Origin: an uncultured Eubacteriales bacterium
GTDB lineage: Bacteria; Bacillota; Clostridia; Oscillospirales; CAG-272
Reading direction: 5' to 3'
DNA: 64,000 nucleotides
NCBI GenBank assembly: GCA_934402395.1
Contig: CAKRTQ010000005.1
Coordinates: forward strand, 62,001-126,000
The notes below the pieces were generated by a model, which saw only the letters and a program-made list of their open reading frames with translations, made no database searches and was not told the DNA's origin. Positions 41,918-51,316 of this stretch are shown here, piece by piece. The position numbers and the translations under genes are program-made. The first letter of the stretch is position 1. Every line of letters starts with the position of its first letter.

Positions 41918-43606
41918 TCAGTCGGTTACTTTCTTTCTTGCGAAGAAGCAAGCCGTACCTGCAATCGCAACAACTGCGAGAGCGATAACAACTACGTAAG
42001 CGTTGTCGCCGGTCGGAGGAGTTACGGGCTCGGTCTCAGCGGGTTTGGTGTCCACAGGATCGGTATCGGCAGGCTTGGTGTCCACGGGATCGGTTCCGGG
42101 AGTTACAGGATCGGTCTCAGCGGGCTTGGTGTCCACAGGATCGGTCACGGGCGGCTCAACGGGAGTGGTGGGGGCGGTGTAACCGACCTTGGCACCTGCG
42201 AATACAGCCTTGCCGCCTTCAAGAGCGAACAGGGTGGAGCCTGCACCGGAGTTTGCCTGATAGATCATGGTGCTGTTGAGCTCGCCGCGGGTGATAGCCT
42301 TTACATTGGAATCACCGATGGTTCTCTGGTTGCCTTCAAAGTCGATAACGGCACCGCTGAGGTTCTTGCCGAGAGCGTGGGAGAGCGGGACGCGGTTTTT
42401 GACGTTGGAATCGGCAGTAGCCCAGGAGAGAAGAGTGGTCGCGCCGCCGTCGGCGATGAACACGTTCTCAATGGTATAGAGAGCGATATCGGAGCCGGAC
42501 ATACCAACGATGCAGAGGAAGAGACCGGAGGCGTCGCCGGTAGCGGTGATCTTGCCGGCACCGATGCAGTTTCTGATAACGGTATACTGGCTGTTGGTGT
42601 AAGCAACGAATTCGGAGACAAAGCCCTTGGTAACAAGGTGGAGATCACCGTTGTTGATGCAGTTCTCAAGAGTGGTTGCCTTTACGGGGTCTGAGTTGGA
42701 TGCCCATGCGTATCCGAGGATACCTGCCGCACCGCCGGTTCCGCCGCCGGTGCCGGTAACGTCGCCGTTGTTGATGCAGTTCTTTATGGTAGTACCGGAC
42801 TTGATGCCGTCATCACCGGAGTATCCAACGATACCTGCGGAAATATTGCCGCCCTTGACTGTGCCGTTGTTGACGCAGTTGGAAACGTTTGCAGACTTTC
42901 TTGCATCGCCCTGGATGCCGCCCGCGCGGTAGCCGGAGGTGATGTTGCCGTCATTGGTGCAGTTTTTGATGGTGATGATGTCATTTCCCGAGTAACCGAT
43001 GATTCCGCCTGCGGCAACGCCGGACTTGGCGCCGCTGGAGGTTATGTTGCCCTTGTTGTAGCAGTTGTCGAACGTGGTGTCGAGCTTCTGGGCTTCACCG
43101 ACGATACCGCCGGTGGCTTCGGGACCGGAAACGTTGGCTTCGTTCACGCAGTTGATGAAGGTCGCGGGAGCGGTGCCTACTCTGCCGCAGATGCCGCCTA
43201 CGCAGGCATCGCCGGATGCGAGTATGTGGTCAACGGTAGCCTTGTTGGTTATGCCGTCAAATGTACCGCCGGCGGAACCGATCGCTACGGCGCCGAGGTT
43301 GGCTTTTGCGGTGTCCTGGGTGACGCCGCCCACGGTGGTAAGGTTCTTGACTGTGCCGTTCATCTGTTTGAACATGGGAACGGACACGGTAACGGTCTTG
43401 CCGTTGCCGTCAAGAGTACCGGTAAAGTCGGCTTCATAGGTGGTGTCAACGGTTATGTCGGCAGCAAGATAGTAATTGCCGTCGGCAGCCATGTTGTTGA
43501 AGTCCTCGGTGGTTTTGATCGGGGTACCCTCTGCGGCAAATACGCCGACGGAAAGCATGGATACGATCATAACGATGCTGAGGATCAGCGAGAGAGTTTT
43601 GCGCAT
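41918..43606 (-). CDS. Repeat-rich surface protein with C-terminal anchor (second paralogue)
   Basis: This 562-residue protein has the same plan as its downstream neighbour. It has an identical signal start MRKTLSLILSIVM, GLUG-like beta-helix repeats (AGGIIGYSG, NCVNNGTVKG, NCINNGDVTG), then the Pro/Thr/Asp stretch (DPVDTKPAETDPV), PPTGDNAY, a membrane helix and RKKVTD. The first ~110 and last ~150 residues are nearly the same as in the paralogue while the middle repeats differ in number and sequence, so binding specificity may differ. Its 5' leader carries a hairpin (TGCGGC / GCCGCA near 43633-43651). ATG 43606 is chosen because it follows AGAGGTATAATC. Confidence 0.85.
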   Translation of the reverse strand: MRKTLSLILSIVMIVSMLSVGVFAAEGTPIKTTEDFNNMAADGNYYLAADITVDTTYEADFTGTLDGNGKTVTVSVPMFKQMNGTVKNLTTVGGVTQDTAKANLGAVAIGSAGGTFDGITNKATVDHILASGDACVGGICGRVGTAPATFINCVNEANVSGPEATGGIVGEAQKLDTTFDNCYNKGNITSSGAKSGVAAGGIIGYSGNDIITIKNCTNDGNITSGYRAGGIQGDARKSANVSNCVNNGTVKGGNISAGIVGYSGDDGIKSGTTIKNCINNGDVTGTGGGTGGAAGILGYAWASNSDPVKATTLENCINNGDLHLVTKGFVSEFVAYTNSQYTVIRNCIGAGKITATGDASGLFLCIVGMSGSDIALYTIENVFIADGGATTLLSWATADSNVKNRVPLSHALGKNLSGAVIDFEGNQRTIGDSNVKAITRGELNSTMIYQANSGAGSTLFALEGGKAVFAGAKVGYTAPTTPVEPPVTDPVDTKPAETDPVTPGTDPVDTKPADTDPVDTKPAETEPVTPPTGDNAYVVVIALAVVAIAGTACFFARKKVTD

Positions 43607-43670
43607 GATTATACCTCTTTCTTTTGTTTTGTGCGGCATAAAACGCCGCATAATTTTGGATGCTACGATT

Positions 43671-43699
43671 ATTATACATAAAAAATCACCTTCTGTCAA
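43671..43699 (-). promoter_or_regulatory. Promoter of the second surface-protein gene
   Basis: On the minus strand TTGACA (43694-43699) and TATAAT (43671-43676) are 17 bp apart. Confidence 0.92.
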
Positions 43700-43771
43700 T
43701 AGCTTTTGTGATATTTGTATAACAATGAAGTACCGATCGTCCCGGCGATCCCGTCCGCGACATGATCCGTA

Positions 43772-43800
43772 TTGACATTTTTCGCGGGCTATGGTATGAT
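43772..43800 (+). promoter_or_regulatory. Promoter of fhs
   Basis: TTGACA (43772-43777) and TATGAT (43795-43800) are 17 bp apart, 37 nt before the fhs start. It is followed by the small dyad TATGATATCATA over the -10. Confidence 0.88.
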
Positions 43801-43836
43801 ATCATATATAATATTGTTTTTTACGGAAGTGATGTT

Positions 43837-45507
43837 ATGAAATCTGATATTGAAATAGCACAGGAGTGCGTTATGAAGCCGATAAGCGAGATAGCGGCAG
43901 GTCTCGGAATAGCCGATGAGCATATCGAGCCGTACGGCAGATACAAGGCAAAGGTCGATCCGGCTGCGTGGGAGGATCCCGCGCGCGGCGAGGGAAAGCT
44001 GATACTCGTTACGGCAATAAATCCCACGCCCGCAGGAGAGGGGAAGACCACAACGACAATAGGTCTTGCCGACGGACTGCGCCGTATAGGAAAGCGGTCG
44101 GTCGCCGCGCTGCGCGAGCCGTCGCTGGGGCCGGTGTTCGGTATAAAGGGCGGAGCGGCAGGCGGCGGATATGCGCAGGTCGTTCCGATGGAGGATATCA
44201 ACCTGCATTTTACCGGCGACTTTCACGCCATAGGCGCGGCAAACAACCTGCTTGCGGCGATGATAGACAACCACATCCATCACGGCAACGCGCTCGGGAT
44301 AGATCCGCGCAGGATCACCTGGAAACGCTGCGTCGATATGAACGACCGTCAGCTGCGCTTCCTGGTGGACGGTCTCGGCGGAACGAAAAACGGCGTGCCG
44401 CGTGAGGACGGCTTTGATATCACGGTAGCGTCCGAGGTCATGGCTGTGTTCTGCCTTGCCTCGTCGCTGGCGGATCTGCGCGAGCGGCTTTCCCGTATGG
44501 TAATAGGCTATACCTATAACGATGAGCCGGTCACTGCCGACGAGCTCGGCGCGGCAGGCGCCATGACGGCTCTTCTGCGCGACGCGATAAAGCCGAACCT
44601 TGTGCAGACGCTTGAGGGAACGCCCGCCCTCGTTCACGGCGGGCCGTTTGCCAATATTGCGCACGGGTGCAATTCCGTTATAGCGACAAGGGCGGCAATG
44701 AAACTCGGGGACTATGCCGTCACCGAGGCGGGTTTCGGCGCAGACCTCGGCGCAGAAAAGTTTTTTGATATAAAGTGCCGCATGGCGGGGTTTGTGCCGG
44801 ACGCTGTTGTCATAGTTGCGACCGTCCGCGCTCTGAAGATGCACGGCGGCGCGGCGAAGGGTGAGCTTGCCGCCGAAAACATTGCTGCGCTTGAACGCGG
44901 AATGGGCAATCTTCTGCGTCATATATCAAATATAAAGGAAGTTTACGGGCTGCCCGCAGCGGTCGCAGTCAACCGTTTTCCGACTGATACCGAGCGCGAG
45001 CTGCGGCTCGTTGCCGAAAAGTGCGCCGCTCTCGGTGTGCGCGCCGTAGTCTCCGATGTGTGGGCGAAGGGCGGCGCGGGCGGAGAAGAGCTTGCGCGCG
45101 AGGTCGTGCGGATGTGCGCGGAGGAACGGGGAGATTTCCGTTTCGCATATGATCAGGGCGCATCGATCGAAGAAAAGATCGATGCGGTCGTTACGCGCGT
45201 ATGGCACGGCGCGGGAGTGGATTATACGCCCGAGGCGCGGCGCGCTGTCGAAAGGCTCACGCGTCTCGGCTTTGCCGGTATGCCGGTCTGCATGGCAAAG
45301 ACTCAGTACAGCTTTTCCGACGATCCTGCACGCCTCGGAGCACCCGAGGGCTTCCGCGTTACGGTGCGTAATGTAAAAGTGAGTGCCGGCGCGGGCTTTG
45401 TCGTTGCCCTTACGGGCGATATCCTCACTATGCCGGGGCTTCCCGCTTCCCCAGCTGCCGAGCGTATCGACGTTTCCCCCGACGGCAGGATCATCGGGTT
45501 ATTCTGA
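43837..45507 (+). CDS. fhs: Formate-tetrahydrofolate ligase
   Basis: This 556-residue enzyme joins formate to tetrahydrofolate using ATP, feeding one-carbon units to purine synthesis or the Wood-Ljungdahl methyl branch. It has the P-loop TPAGEGKTTTTIGLADGL, EPSLGPVFGIKGGAAGGGYAQV in part, and the family segment DFHAIGAANNLLAAMIDNH in part. Length is normal. The ATG at 43837 follows GGAAGTGATGTT; a longer upstream frame runs through the promoter. No other folate or acetyl-CoA pathway genes are in view. Confidence 0.98.
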   Translation: MKSDIEIAQECVMKPISEIAAGLGIADEHIEPYGRYKAKVDPAAWEDPARGEGKLILVTAINPTPAGEGKTTTTIGLADGLRRIGKRSVAALREPSLGPVFGIKGGAAGGGYAQVVPMEDINLHFTGDFHAIGAANNLLAAMIDNHIHHGNALGIDPRRITWKRCVDMNDRQLRFLVDGLGGTKNGVPREDGFDITVASEVMAVFCLASSLADLRERLSRMVIGYTYNDEPVTADELGAAGAMTALLRDAIKPNLVQTLEGTPALVHGGPFANIAHGCNSVIATRAAMKLGDYAVTEAGFGADLGAEKFFDIKCRMAGFVPDAVVIVATVRALKMHGGAAKGELAAENIAALERGMGNLLRHISNIKEVYGLPAAVAVNRFPTDTERELRLVAEKCAALGVRAVVSDVWAKGGAGGEELAREVVRMCAEERGDFRFAYDQGASIEEKIDAVVTRVWHGAGVDYTPEARRAVERLTRLGFAGMPVCMAKTQYSFSDDPARLGAPEGFRVTVRNVKVSAGAGFVVALTGDILTMPGLPASPAAERIDVSPDGRIIGLF

Positions 45508-45564
45508 GAGGGATACAGGTCGAAAATAAAAAAATAAGTTCAGTGTCATACGGAGAAAAATACT

Positions 45565-47955
45565 ATGATAGACAATTTGCGTTTTGAGTCGGTCATAACT
45601 GCTTATAAAGCATCTTTTGCAAATAATTGGAATGCGGAAAAATTCAAATGGAAGGCGGTTAAATGCTTTACTGACAACTGGGATCTGAACGCGGCTGATT
45701 TCCCGGATATGCTGAAGCGATCCCTTGCGGAAACAGGCAGTCTTTTGCTTTCGGCAAACAATTTTCCGGCGGGCGTGATCGAGGAGCTTTCGGTTGCCGC
45801 GCCGGACGAGGTAAGAAAAATGTTTGCCGATCTGTATGATGAGAACCGTGACCCGGTTGAACGTATAATTGATTTTAAGGATCGTGCAACCAAGCTGTAT
45901 AGCCGATACGGAAAAGGAAAAAATCATTTTCAAACCGAAAGCTCGGCAAGCACATACCTTTGGCTCAGGTATCCGGACAAGTATTATATATACCGGCTGA
46001 AAATCGCGAAAAAAATGGCTGCGGCACTCGGCAGCAATTATGTTTTTAAAAAAGGTGCTTATGCTGAAGATCTGCGCAATTTCTATGCTTTGTACAATGA
46101 GGTACGAGAAGAAATAAAAAAAGACAGTGAACTTGTTTCAATGATGCGTTCACTCCTCGCCGATGATCTCTACGGAGATCCGGAATGCAATGTACTTACG
46201 ATAGATTTTGGATATTTTATTGCCGGATATTATTCGGAAGCGGAAAACGGCTACGGGGATCCGATTTGGTTTCCTGAGGATTACTCGCCGAATCTTTCTG
46301 TCGGGCAGTGGGTCGAACTTTTGGGTGACCCGTCTGTTTTTACGGTTCAAGCACTTGAAATCGTAAAACGCCTCCGGGACTGCGGCGGACAGGCGACGTG
46401 TACACAGCTTTCGGAGAAGTACGGCGAAAATGTGCATTTCTACATTACAGGGTCTGCTGCATTGGCAAAGCGTGTGGTTCGTAAAACGAATTGCCCGGTT
46501 ATGAAGAGAAGCTCCGACAGTATAAGATGGTGGACGGTTTTGTATCTTGGTAAAAATGCTCCACGCGATGCGGAAGGATGCTACATCTGGCGTTTGAGAG
46601 ATGAGCTTGCCGCCGCTTTGGAGAAGGTCGATCTGTCGGGTGTTCCGCTGTATGCGGCACACCCCGAGACAGATCCGTGCGGATATTGGTGGATCGTAGC
46701 TAATCCCAAAATATGGAGTTTCTCTGATATTGCGGTAGGGGAAACGCAGTTTTACACATTATACAACGAGACCGGCAATAAACGGCGTATATATCAGAAC
46801 TTTCTTGACGCCAGGGCGGGGGATATGCTGATATGCTACGAGTCGAATCCGGTTAAGAAAATTGTGGCAATAGGTCAGATCAGCGCAGAGCAGGACGGGC
46901 AAAAAATATATTTCAGAAAGATCGAAGGACTCGCGTCTCCCATTGATTATCAGGCACTGAAGGACTGTCCGGAACTTGCGGGGATGGAGTGCTTTAGCAA
47001 TCCGCAGGGGAGTTTTTTTAAGCTTACGAAAGATGAATATGACTTTATTGTGGATATGATCCGAGATGAAAACCCGCCGGCATCGGTGAACTCTGCCGAA
47101 AAGTACACCAAGGATGACTTTTTGAAAGAAGTTTATATGACGGGCAACCGTTATGACAAGCTGGTTTCGGTTTTGCGGAACAAGAAAAATCTGATCCTGC
47201 AAGGTGCGCCCGGCGTCGGTAAGACCTTTACCGCGAGAAAGCTGGCATATTCGATGATGGGGGAAAAAGACGATAGCAGAATTGAATTCGTGCAATTCCA
47301 CCAAAATTATTCTTATGAAGATTTTATGATGGGATATAAGCCGACAGAGCATGGCTTTGAATTGAAGTACGGTGTGTTCTACCGTTTCTGCCGCAAGGCA
47401 CTTAACAGACCGGACCAAGATTTTTTCTTTATCATTGACGAAATCAACCGCGGAAATATGAGTAGGATATTCGGCGAATTGCTTATGCTCATTGAGAAGA
47501 GTTACCGCGGAAAAAAGATAACACCCGCGTACAGCGAAGAGCCGTTTGCGGTGCCCGAAAATCTGTATATCATCGGAATGATGAATACTGCGGACAGAAG
47601 CCTTGCATTGATCGACTATGCACTGCGCCGCCGATTCGGTTTTTTTGAGATAGAACCGGGATTTGATTCCGAGGGCTTCCGTCGGTATCAAGATTCGCTT
47701 GAAAGTGAGACATTTGATCGGCTGACAGACAAAATCATTGAGCTGAACCGTGCTATAACGAATGATAAGGCATTGGGACGCGGGTTCAGGATCGGACACA
47801 GCTATTTATGCGGAAAAAACAAAGATGAGTATACGGATGAATGGCTTCGGGAGGTCGTTGAGTTCGACATACTTCCGCAGCTGTCGGAATATTGGTTTGA
47901 TGATAACGAAGAAGCGAGTCATTGGGAAAGTGTTCTCCTCGGTGTTTTTCAGTGA
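45565..47955 (+). CDS. mcrB: McrB-like AAA+ GTPase with EVE reader domain (modification-dependent restriction)
   Basis: This 796-residue protein is the motor and recognition subunit of an McrBC-type system that cuts modified foreign DNA. Residues ~1-240 are an N-terminal domain I do not recognise (opens KFKWKAVKCF). Residues ~260-305 look like a winged helix. Residues ~373-500 match an EVE domain (GYWWIVANPKIW), a fold that reads modified bases. The C-terminal AAA+ has Walker A GAPGVGKTF (547), Walker B FFIIDEINRG (620) and the McrB hallmark MNTADRS (673). It overlaps mcrC by one base. The segment is more AT-rich than its neighbours, as expected for transferred defence genes. No promoter is obvious in the 57-nt gap after fhs. 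Confidence 0.92.
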   Translation: MIDNLRFESVITAYKASFANNWNAEKFKWKAVKCFTDNWDLNAADFPDMLKRSLAETGSLLLSANNFPAGVIEELSVAAPDEVRKMFADLYDENRDPVERIIDFKDRATKLYSRYGKGKNHFQTESSASTYLWLRYPDKYYIYRLKIAKKMAAALGSNYVFKKGAYAEDLRNFYALYNEVREEIKKDSELVSMMRSLLADDLYGDPECNVLTIDFGYFIAGYYSEAENGYGDPIWFPEDYSPNLSVGQWVELLGDPSVFTVQALEIVKRLRDCGGQATCTQLSEKYGENVHFYITGSAALAKRVVRKTNCPVMKRSSDSIRWWTVLYLGKNAPRDAEGCYIWRLRDELAAALEKVDLSGVPLYAAHPETDPCGYWWIVANPKIWSFSDIAVGETQFYTLYNETGNKRRIYQNFLDARAGDMLICYESNPVKKIVAIGQISAEQDGQKIYFRKIEGLASPIDYQALKDCPELAGMECFSNPQGSFFKLTKDEYDFIVDMIRDENPPASVNSAEKYTKDDFLKEVYMTGNRYDKLVSVLRNKKNLILQGAPGVGKTFTARKLAYSMMGEKDDSRIEFVQFHQNYSYEDFMMGYKPTEHGFELKYGVFYRFCRKALNRPDQDFFFIIDEINRGNMSRIFGELLMLIEKSYRGKKITPAYSEEPFAVPENLYIIGMMNTADRSLALIDYALRRRFGFFEIEPGFDSEGFRRYQDSLESETFDRLTDKIIELNRAITNDKALGRGFRIGHSYLCGKNKDEYTDEWLREVVEFDILPQLSEYWFDDNEEASHWESVLLGVFQ

Positions 47956-49004
47956 TGAAGGATAAAAGCATTGTCATAAAAAACATTTATTATATGCTCT
48001 CATATGTTTTCGGAGCGCTTGATCAATCGGATTTCAGAAACGTGGGCACCGAAACATTTGAAAATATACATAATCTTTTTGCCGCTATACTGTCATACGG
48101 AATAGGGCGGCAGTTGAAGCAAGGATTGTACAGCGAATATTGCAGCCGTTCCGATGATATTCCGGTCGCGCGCGGAAAGATAAATATGCTCGGAACCGTA
48201 AAAAACCGTACAAAAGGACGGTTGCGCCTTCAGTGCGAATATGATGAGCTTACTGTAAATAACATCTACAATCGGATATTGAAAACCACCGCAAATGTTT
48301 TATTGCGGGATGCCGGTGTGGACAGCATATACAGGGCGGCTCTGAAAAAGGAACTTATGCTTTTTTCCGGAGTTGATGAAATTGCTCCGGAGGTGATATG
48401 CTGGTCCGCGATCCGTTTTCAAAGGAGCAATGCAACATACCGTATGCTTATCGGAGTGTGCAGGCTGGTTCTTGACGGTATGCTTCTGACAACGGAAGAC
48501 GGTGAGACGCGGTTAGCCTCGTTTGTCAGTGACAGGCACATGAGCGAACTGTACGAAAAGTTTATACTGAATTACTATGTCAGAGAGCATCCCGAGTTGA
48601 AGGTGGCTTCATCGCGTATTTTGTGGGCTTTGGACAGCGATGACGGCGGAATGCTTCCCGCCATGCAAAGTGATGTTATGCTTTCGCGCGGCAATGATGT
48701 TCTTATTATTGATGCAAAATATTACACTCACGCGATGCAGAGGCATTACGGCAAGTATACGATACACTCCGGCAATATGTATCAGATATTTTCTTATGTC
48801 AAAAATAAAGATGCGGGATTCGGTGATCGTGCACATACGGTTTCCGGAATGCTTTTGTATGCGGCGACAGACGAGCATATGCAACCAAATGGCAGTTTTT
48901 TAATGAGCGGTAACAGGATAAGCGTTATGACACTGGATCTGAACTGCCCATTCAGGGAGATCAGGATCCAACTGGACGATATTATAAAAAAACACTTCCC
49001 GTGA
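47955..49004 (+). CDS. mcrC: McrC-like nuclease subunit
   Basis: This 349-residue protein is the endonuclease partner of McrB. It has the McrC N-terminal region (IKNIYYMLSYVFGAL, then PVARGKINM) and a C-terminal PD-(D/E)xK nuclease core with MQSDVMLSRGNDVLIIDAKYY in part: the Asp of SDVML and the DAK of IIDAKYY are the expected catalytic residues. Its ATG shares the A of the mcrB stop (TGATG), so translation is coupled. Together with McrB it should form a hexamer-based complex that cleaves DNA bearing modified cytosines or similar. Confidence 0.92.
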   Translation: MKDKSIVIKNIYYMLSYVFGALDQSDFRNVGTETFENIHNLFAAILSYGIGRQLKQGLYSEYCSRSDDIPVARGKINMLGTVKNRTKGRLRLQCEYDELTVNNIYNRILKTTANVLLRDAGVDSIYRAALKKELMLFSGVDEIAPEVICWSAIRFQRSNATYRMLIGVCRLVLDGMLLTTEDGETRLASFVSDRHMSELYEKFILNYYVREHPELKVASSRILWALDSDDGGMLPAMQSDVMLSRGNDVLIIDAKYYTHAMQRHYGKYTIHSGNMYQIFSYVKNKDAGFGDRAHTVSGMLLYAATDEHMQPNGSFLMSGNRISVMTLDLNCPFREIRIQLDDIIKKHFP

Positions 49005-49015
49005 AAGGTCCGAAC

Positions 49016-49279
49016 ATGGGCAAAATAATACAATACAGGCTTAACAATCTTATTTATCTTCATTTTAAGAAACATTTCTGCCCGCATTGCGGCTGCAGAC
49101 TCAGAACCGGATACATTGTAGAGACGGTTGGGACCGCTACCGACACATATGTCTTTGGGTTCGGTAATTATATCAGGGGAAACGTTGAATACCGCACCGG
49201 GGGGCTTTGGTGCCCGGAATGTGAACTCAGCATCACAGTCGATGAAATGAAAAAATATGAGCGCGGTGCTGGCGGGTGA
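49016..49279 (+). CDS. Small zinc-ribbon protein downstream of mcrC
   Basis: This 87-residue protein has two CxxC knuckles, CPHCGCRL (about residues 22-29) and CPEC (about 67-70), separated by a ~40-residue beta-rich insert (VGTATDTYVFGFGNYIRG). It is a single zinc ribbon of unknown role. ATG 49016 follows AAAGGTCCGAAC, 11 nt after mcrC, so it is in the same transcript. Zinc ribbons beside restriction genes can be accessory DNA- or RNA-binding parts, but it could equally be an unrelated passenger, since the sigma-factor gene starts 21 nt later. Confidence 0.65.
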   Translation: MGKIIQYRLNNLIYLHFKKHFCPHCGCRLRTGYIVETVGTATDTYVFGFGNYIRGNVEYRTGGLWCPECELSITVDEMKKYERGAGG

Positions 49280-49300
49280 AAACTGCGGGGAGGTAACGGT

Positions 49301-49855
49301 ATGCTTTCAATATTTATGACGATCGCGGATGACGGTAAACGCCGGCTTGCCGAAGAGCTTTACCTCGCCTATCGCGGAAAAATGTACGGCATTGCGTATT
49401 CGATACTGCGTAACCGCGAGGATGCCGAGGATGCGGTAATGGATTCCGTTTACAAGATAGTGAACAATATCGCGCGATTTTCCGGGGCTACGCGAAACGA
49501 GACCGAGTCGTTGATTGTTATAATAACCAGAAACACGGCATTAAACCGATACAACAGCAACCGCCGCAGGAGCGTGCTTCCGCTTGACGCGGATCGCGCG
49601 GACATTCCCGACAGCGACCCGACGCCGGCGGAGATGTTCGGCGACAACGAGGACTATGAGGCTCTTGTGGCGAAGATCCGCTCGCTTGAGCCGATATACC
49701 GTGACGTTCTGGTGCTGAAATATCTGCGCGGCTGCGACAACGCCACCGTTGCGTCACTGACGGGCGTTGCCGAAACGACCGTTCGAGTGCGCCTTATGCG
49801 GGCGCGCGCACAGCTGGCGGCAAAGCTTTTGGGAGGTGAAACGAATGGAAAATAA
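49301..49855 (+). CDS. ECF-type RNA polymerase sigma factor
   Basis: This 184-residue sigma-70-like factor has only region 2 (YLAYRGKMYGIAYSILRNREDAEDAV in part: SILRNREDAEDAV) and region 4 (VLKYLRGCDNATVASLTG then VRVRLMRARAQL), joined by an acidic linker. That is the layout of extracytoplasmic-function sigma factors, which switch on small stress or transport regulons when released by a membrane anti-sigma. GGGAGG lies 7 nt upstream. Its stop overlaps the start of the next gene by 11 nt, typical of a sigma/anti-sigma pair. Confidence 0.93.
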   Translation: MLSIFMTIADDGKRRLAEELYLAYRGKMYGIAYSILRNREDAEDAVMDSVYKIVNNIARFSGATRNETESLIVIITRNTALNRYNSNRRRSVLPLDADRADIPDSDPTPAEMFGDNEDYEALVAKIRSLEPIYRDVLVLKYLRGCDNATVASLTGVAETTVRVRLMRARAQLAAKLLGGETNGK

Positions 49856-51119
49856 GCAGATCTGCGCTGCGCTGCGCCTTATTGAGCGCGACAACGCAGA
49901 GGAGCTTGAAAAAGCAGACGGCGGACACCGCTTTTTGTTCGGGTTCAACCGCCGTGCGCTTGCCGTTTGCCGCGGCGGAGCGGCAGACGAACGCAATGTC
50001 CGCCGCCGTATGCCGGTCTGGGCGGCTGCGCTGATAGCCGTGCTCGTATGCCTTCTGCTTGCGGGATGCGCCGTGGCGGTCATCCGTTATTTTACGAGGT
50101 ATATACCCGGCTACGGTATAGTTGACGCTGCGGACGGTGCGAGGATGTATGCGACAGACGGACCGGTCCGCGTTGCCGACATGAACGCGGAGAGCGTGCT
50201 TTATGTTTCGGACGGAAGCTCGGGCAGGCTGTATCTGTGGGCGAGCGGTCCAGACATCTCCGGCGGAGGGTTTGACGGTTCGTGGATGAACGAGCCGGTA
50301 TTTATGCTCAGGACCGACCGCGGCGAATATCCCGTTTATGCGCACGGAGGCAGCACGGGACGCGAAAGCTTTTACGAATGCATGGCGGATGAAGTGCCCG
50401 CCTTCACCTCGGCGAGCCTTTGCCGGGGTGAAGATGAGGTGCCGATCGAGCTTTCCGACATTTCGGACAAGGGCTACACCGTGTCGGCATGGGCGGAATA
50501 TGACGGCATAACCGTCAAGGCTCTTCCGCTTTACTCGTACAACCGCGTTGTTATAATGCGCGCCGAAGGGATCGCAAATTCAAAAAATGTGTCGGCGACG
50601 CTGACCGTTTACGATTCGCTCGGGAACACCGCAAGGGTGGGTTCGGGAAGCGAGGAAAACGGGTGGATGGTATTGACCGCCAACAAAAAACTGCCGGGCG
50701 AGATAGTAAAGATAGAAATAAACAGTCTTCGCGTCCATTGCACTGCGCCGGATAATGCCGGCTTTGTGTTTTCGATTCCGAAGGCAGACGGCGAGTATGC
50801 CATAGGCGGCAGGCTGATCGACAACGATGTTTTCACGGAGAACGCCGTGAGCATAAAGCGCGAAGGAGACTTTTTGTACCTGACAACAAAGATCGACGCC
50901 CATAGGTATCGACCGCTGACCGATTTTTATGTTGACTACGATCCACACGGTGCGCGTATCGAAGACTGGAACACGCGCGGGATCGATACAGTCATTTATA
51001 AATTGAAGATAGAATCGGATACCGACAGTATCGCACTGACAGTAAATGAATATGTTTATATGATCCGCGGAGAACAGGACGGACCTCTCGGCGTGATCGA
51101 AATAAAAAAGAGCAGATAA
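49845..51119 (+). CDS. Single-span membrane protein, probable anti-sigma factor
   Basis: This 424-residue protein has a ~55-residue charged cytoplasmic N-terminus, one membrane helix (VWAAALIAVLVCLLLAGCAVAV, residues ~57-78) and a ~345-residue outside domain rich in beta structure, related in feel to DUF4179 proteins found beside Clostridial ECF sigma genes. The cytoplasmic part would hold the sigma factor until a signal reaches the outer domain. No zinc-binding HxxxCxxC motif is present. ATG 49845 has a perfect GGGAGGTG site inside the sigma gene. Position and topology support the role; homology to a known anti-sigma was not established. Confidence 0.72.
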   Translation: MENKQICAALRLIERDNAEELEKADGGHRFLFGFNRRALAVCRGGAADERNVRRRMPVWAAALIAVLVCLLLAGCAVAVIRYFTRYIPGYGIVDAADGARMYATDGPVRVADMNAESVLYVSDGSSGRLYLWASGPDISGGGFDGSWMNEPVFMLRTDRGEYPVYAHGGSTGRESFYECMADEVPAFTSASLCRGEDEVPIELSDISDKGYTVSAWAEYDGITVKALPLYSYNRVVIMRAEGIANSKNVSATLTVYDSLGNTARVGSGSEENGWMVLTANKKLPGEIVKIEINSLRVHCTAPDNAGFVFSIPKADGEYAIGGRLIDNDVFTENAVSIKREGDFLYLTTKIDAHRYRPLTDFYVDYDPHGARIEDWNTRGIDTVIYKLKIESDTDSIALTVNEYVYMIRGEQDGPLGVIEIKKSR

Positions 51120-51123
51120 ATAA

Positions 51124-51164
51124 CCGGGGTGCAAAAAACTCAACACGATTTTTTTGCACCCCGG
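51124..51164. repeat. A6/T6-core palindrome, copy 4
   Basis: CCGGGGTGCAAAAAA and TTTTTTGCACCCCGG form a 15-bp stem around an 11-nt loop starting CTCAA, 4 nt after the anti-sigma stop. Built like the copies at 6329 and 23833 and probably a terminator. Confidence 0.75.
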
Positions 51165-51213
51165 TCTGCATTGGCGGTTTAAAGTGACTGTATCCCGACC
51201 GACATTTTTGGAT

Positions 51214-51253
51214 GCACTGTTAAAAACACCGGTTTTTTAACAGTGCCTTTTCT
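51214..51253 (+). terminator. A6/T6-core palindrome, copy 5, with T-rich tail
   Basis: GCACTGTTAAAAA and TTTTTAACAGTGC form a 13-bp stem around a 7-nt loop and are followed by CTTTTCTTTTTTT. A possible promoter for the next gene lies just after it (TTGAAA at 51258, TGTTAT at 51282, 18 bp apart). Confidence 0.7.
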
Positions 51254-51316
51254 TTTTTTGAAACATACGCCCGCGCCGGATTGTTATATAAGACAGAACC
51301 AAAAGGGGGATCGTAT

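Noticed and set aside
51260..51287. ECF-type promoter (GAAAC ... TGTTAT) before the first lipoprotein gene
   Set aside because: No matching motif was found before the sigma gene, so autoregulation cannot be argued; it fits equally as a weak sigma-A promoter.
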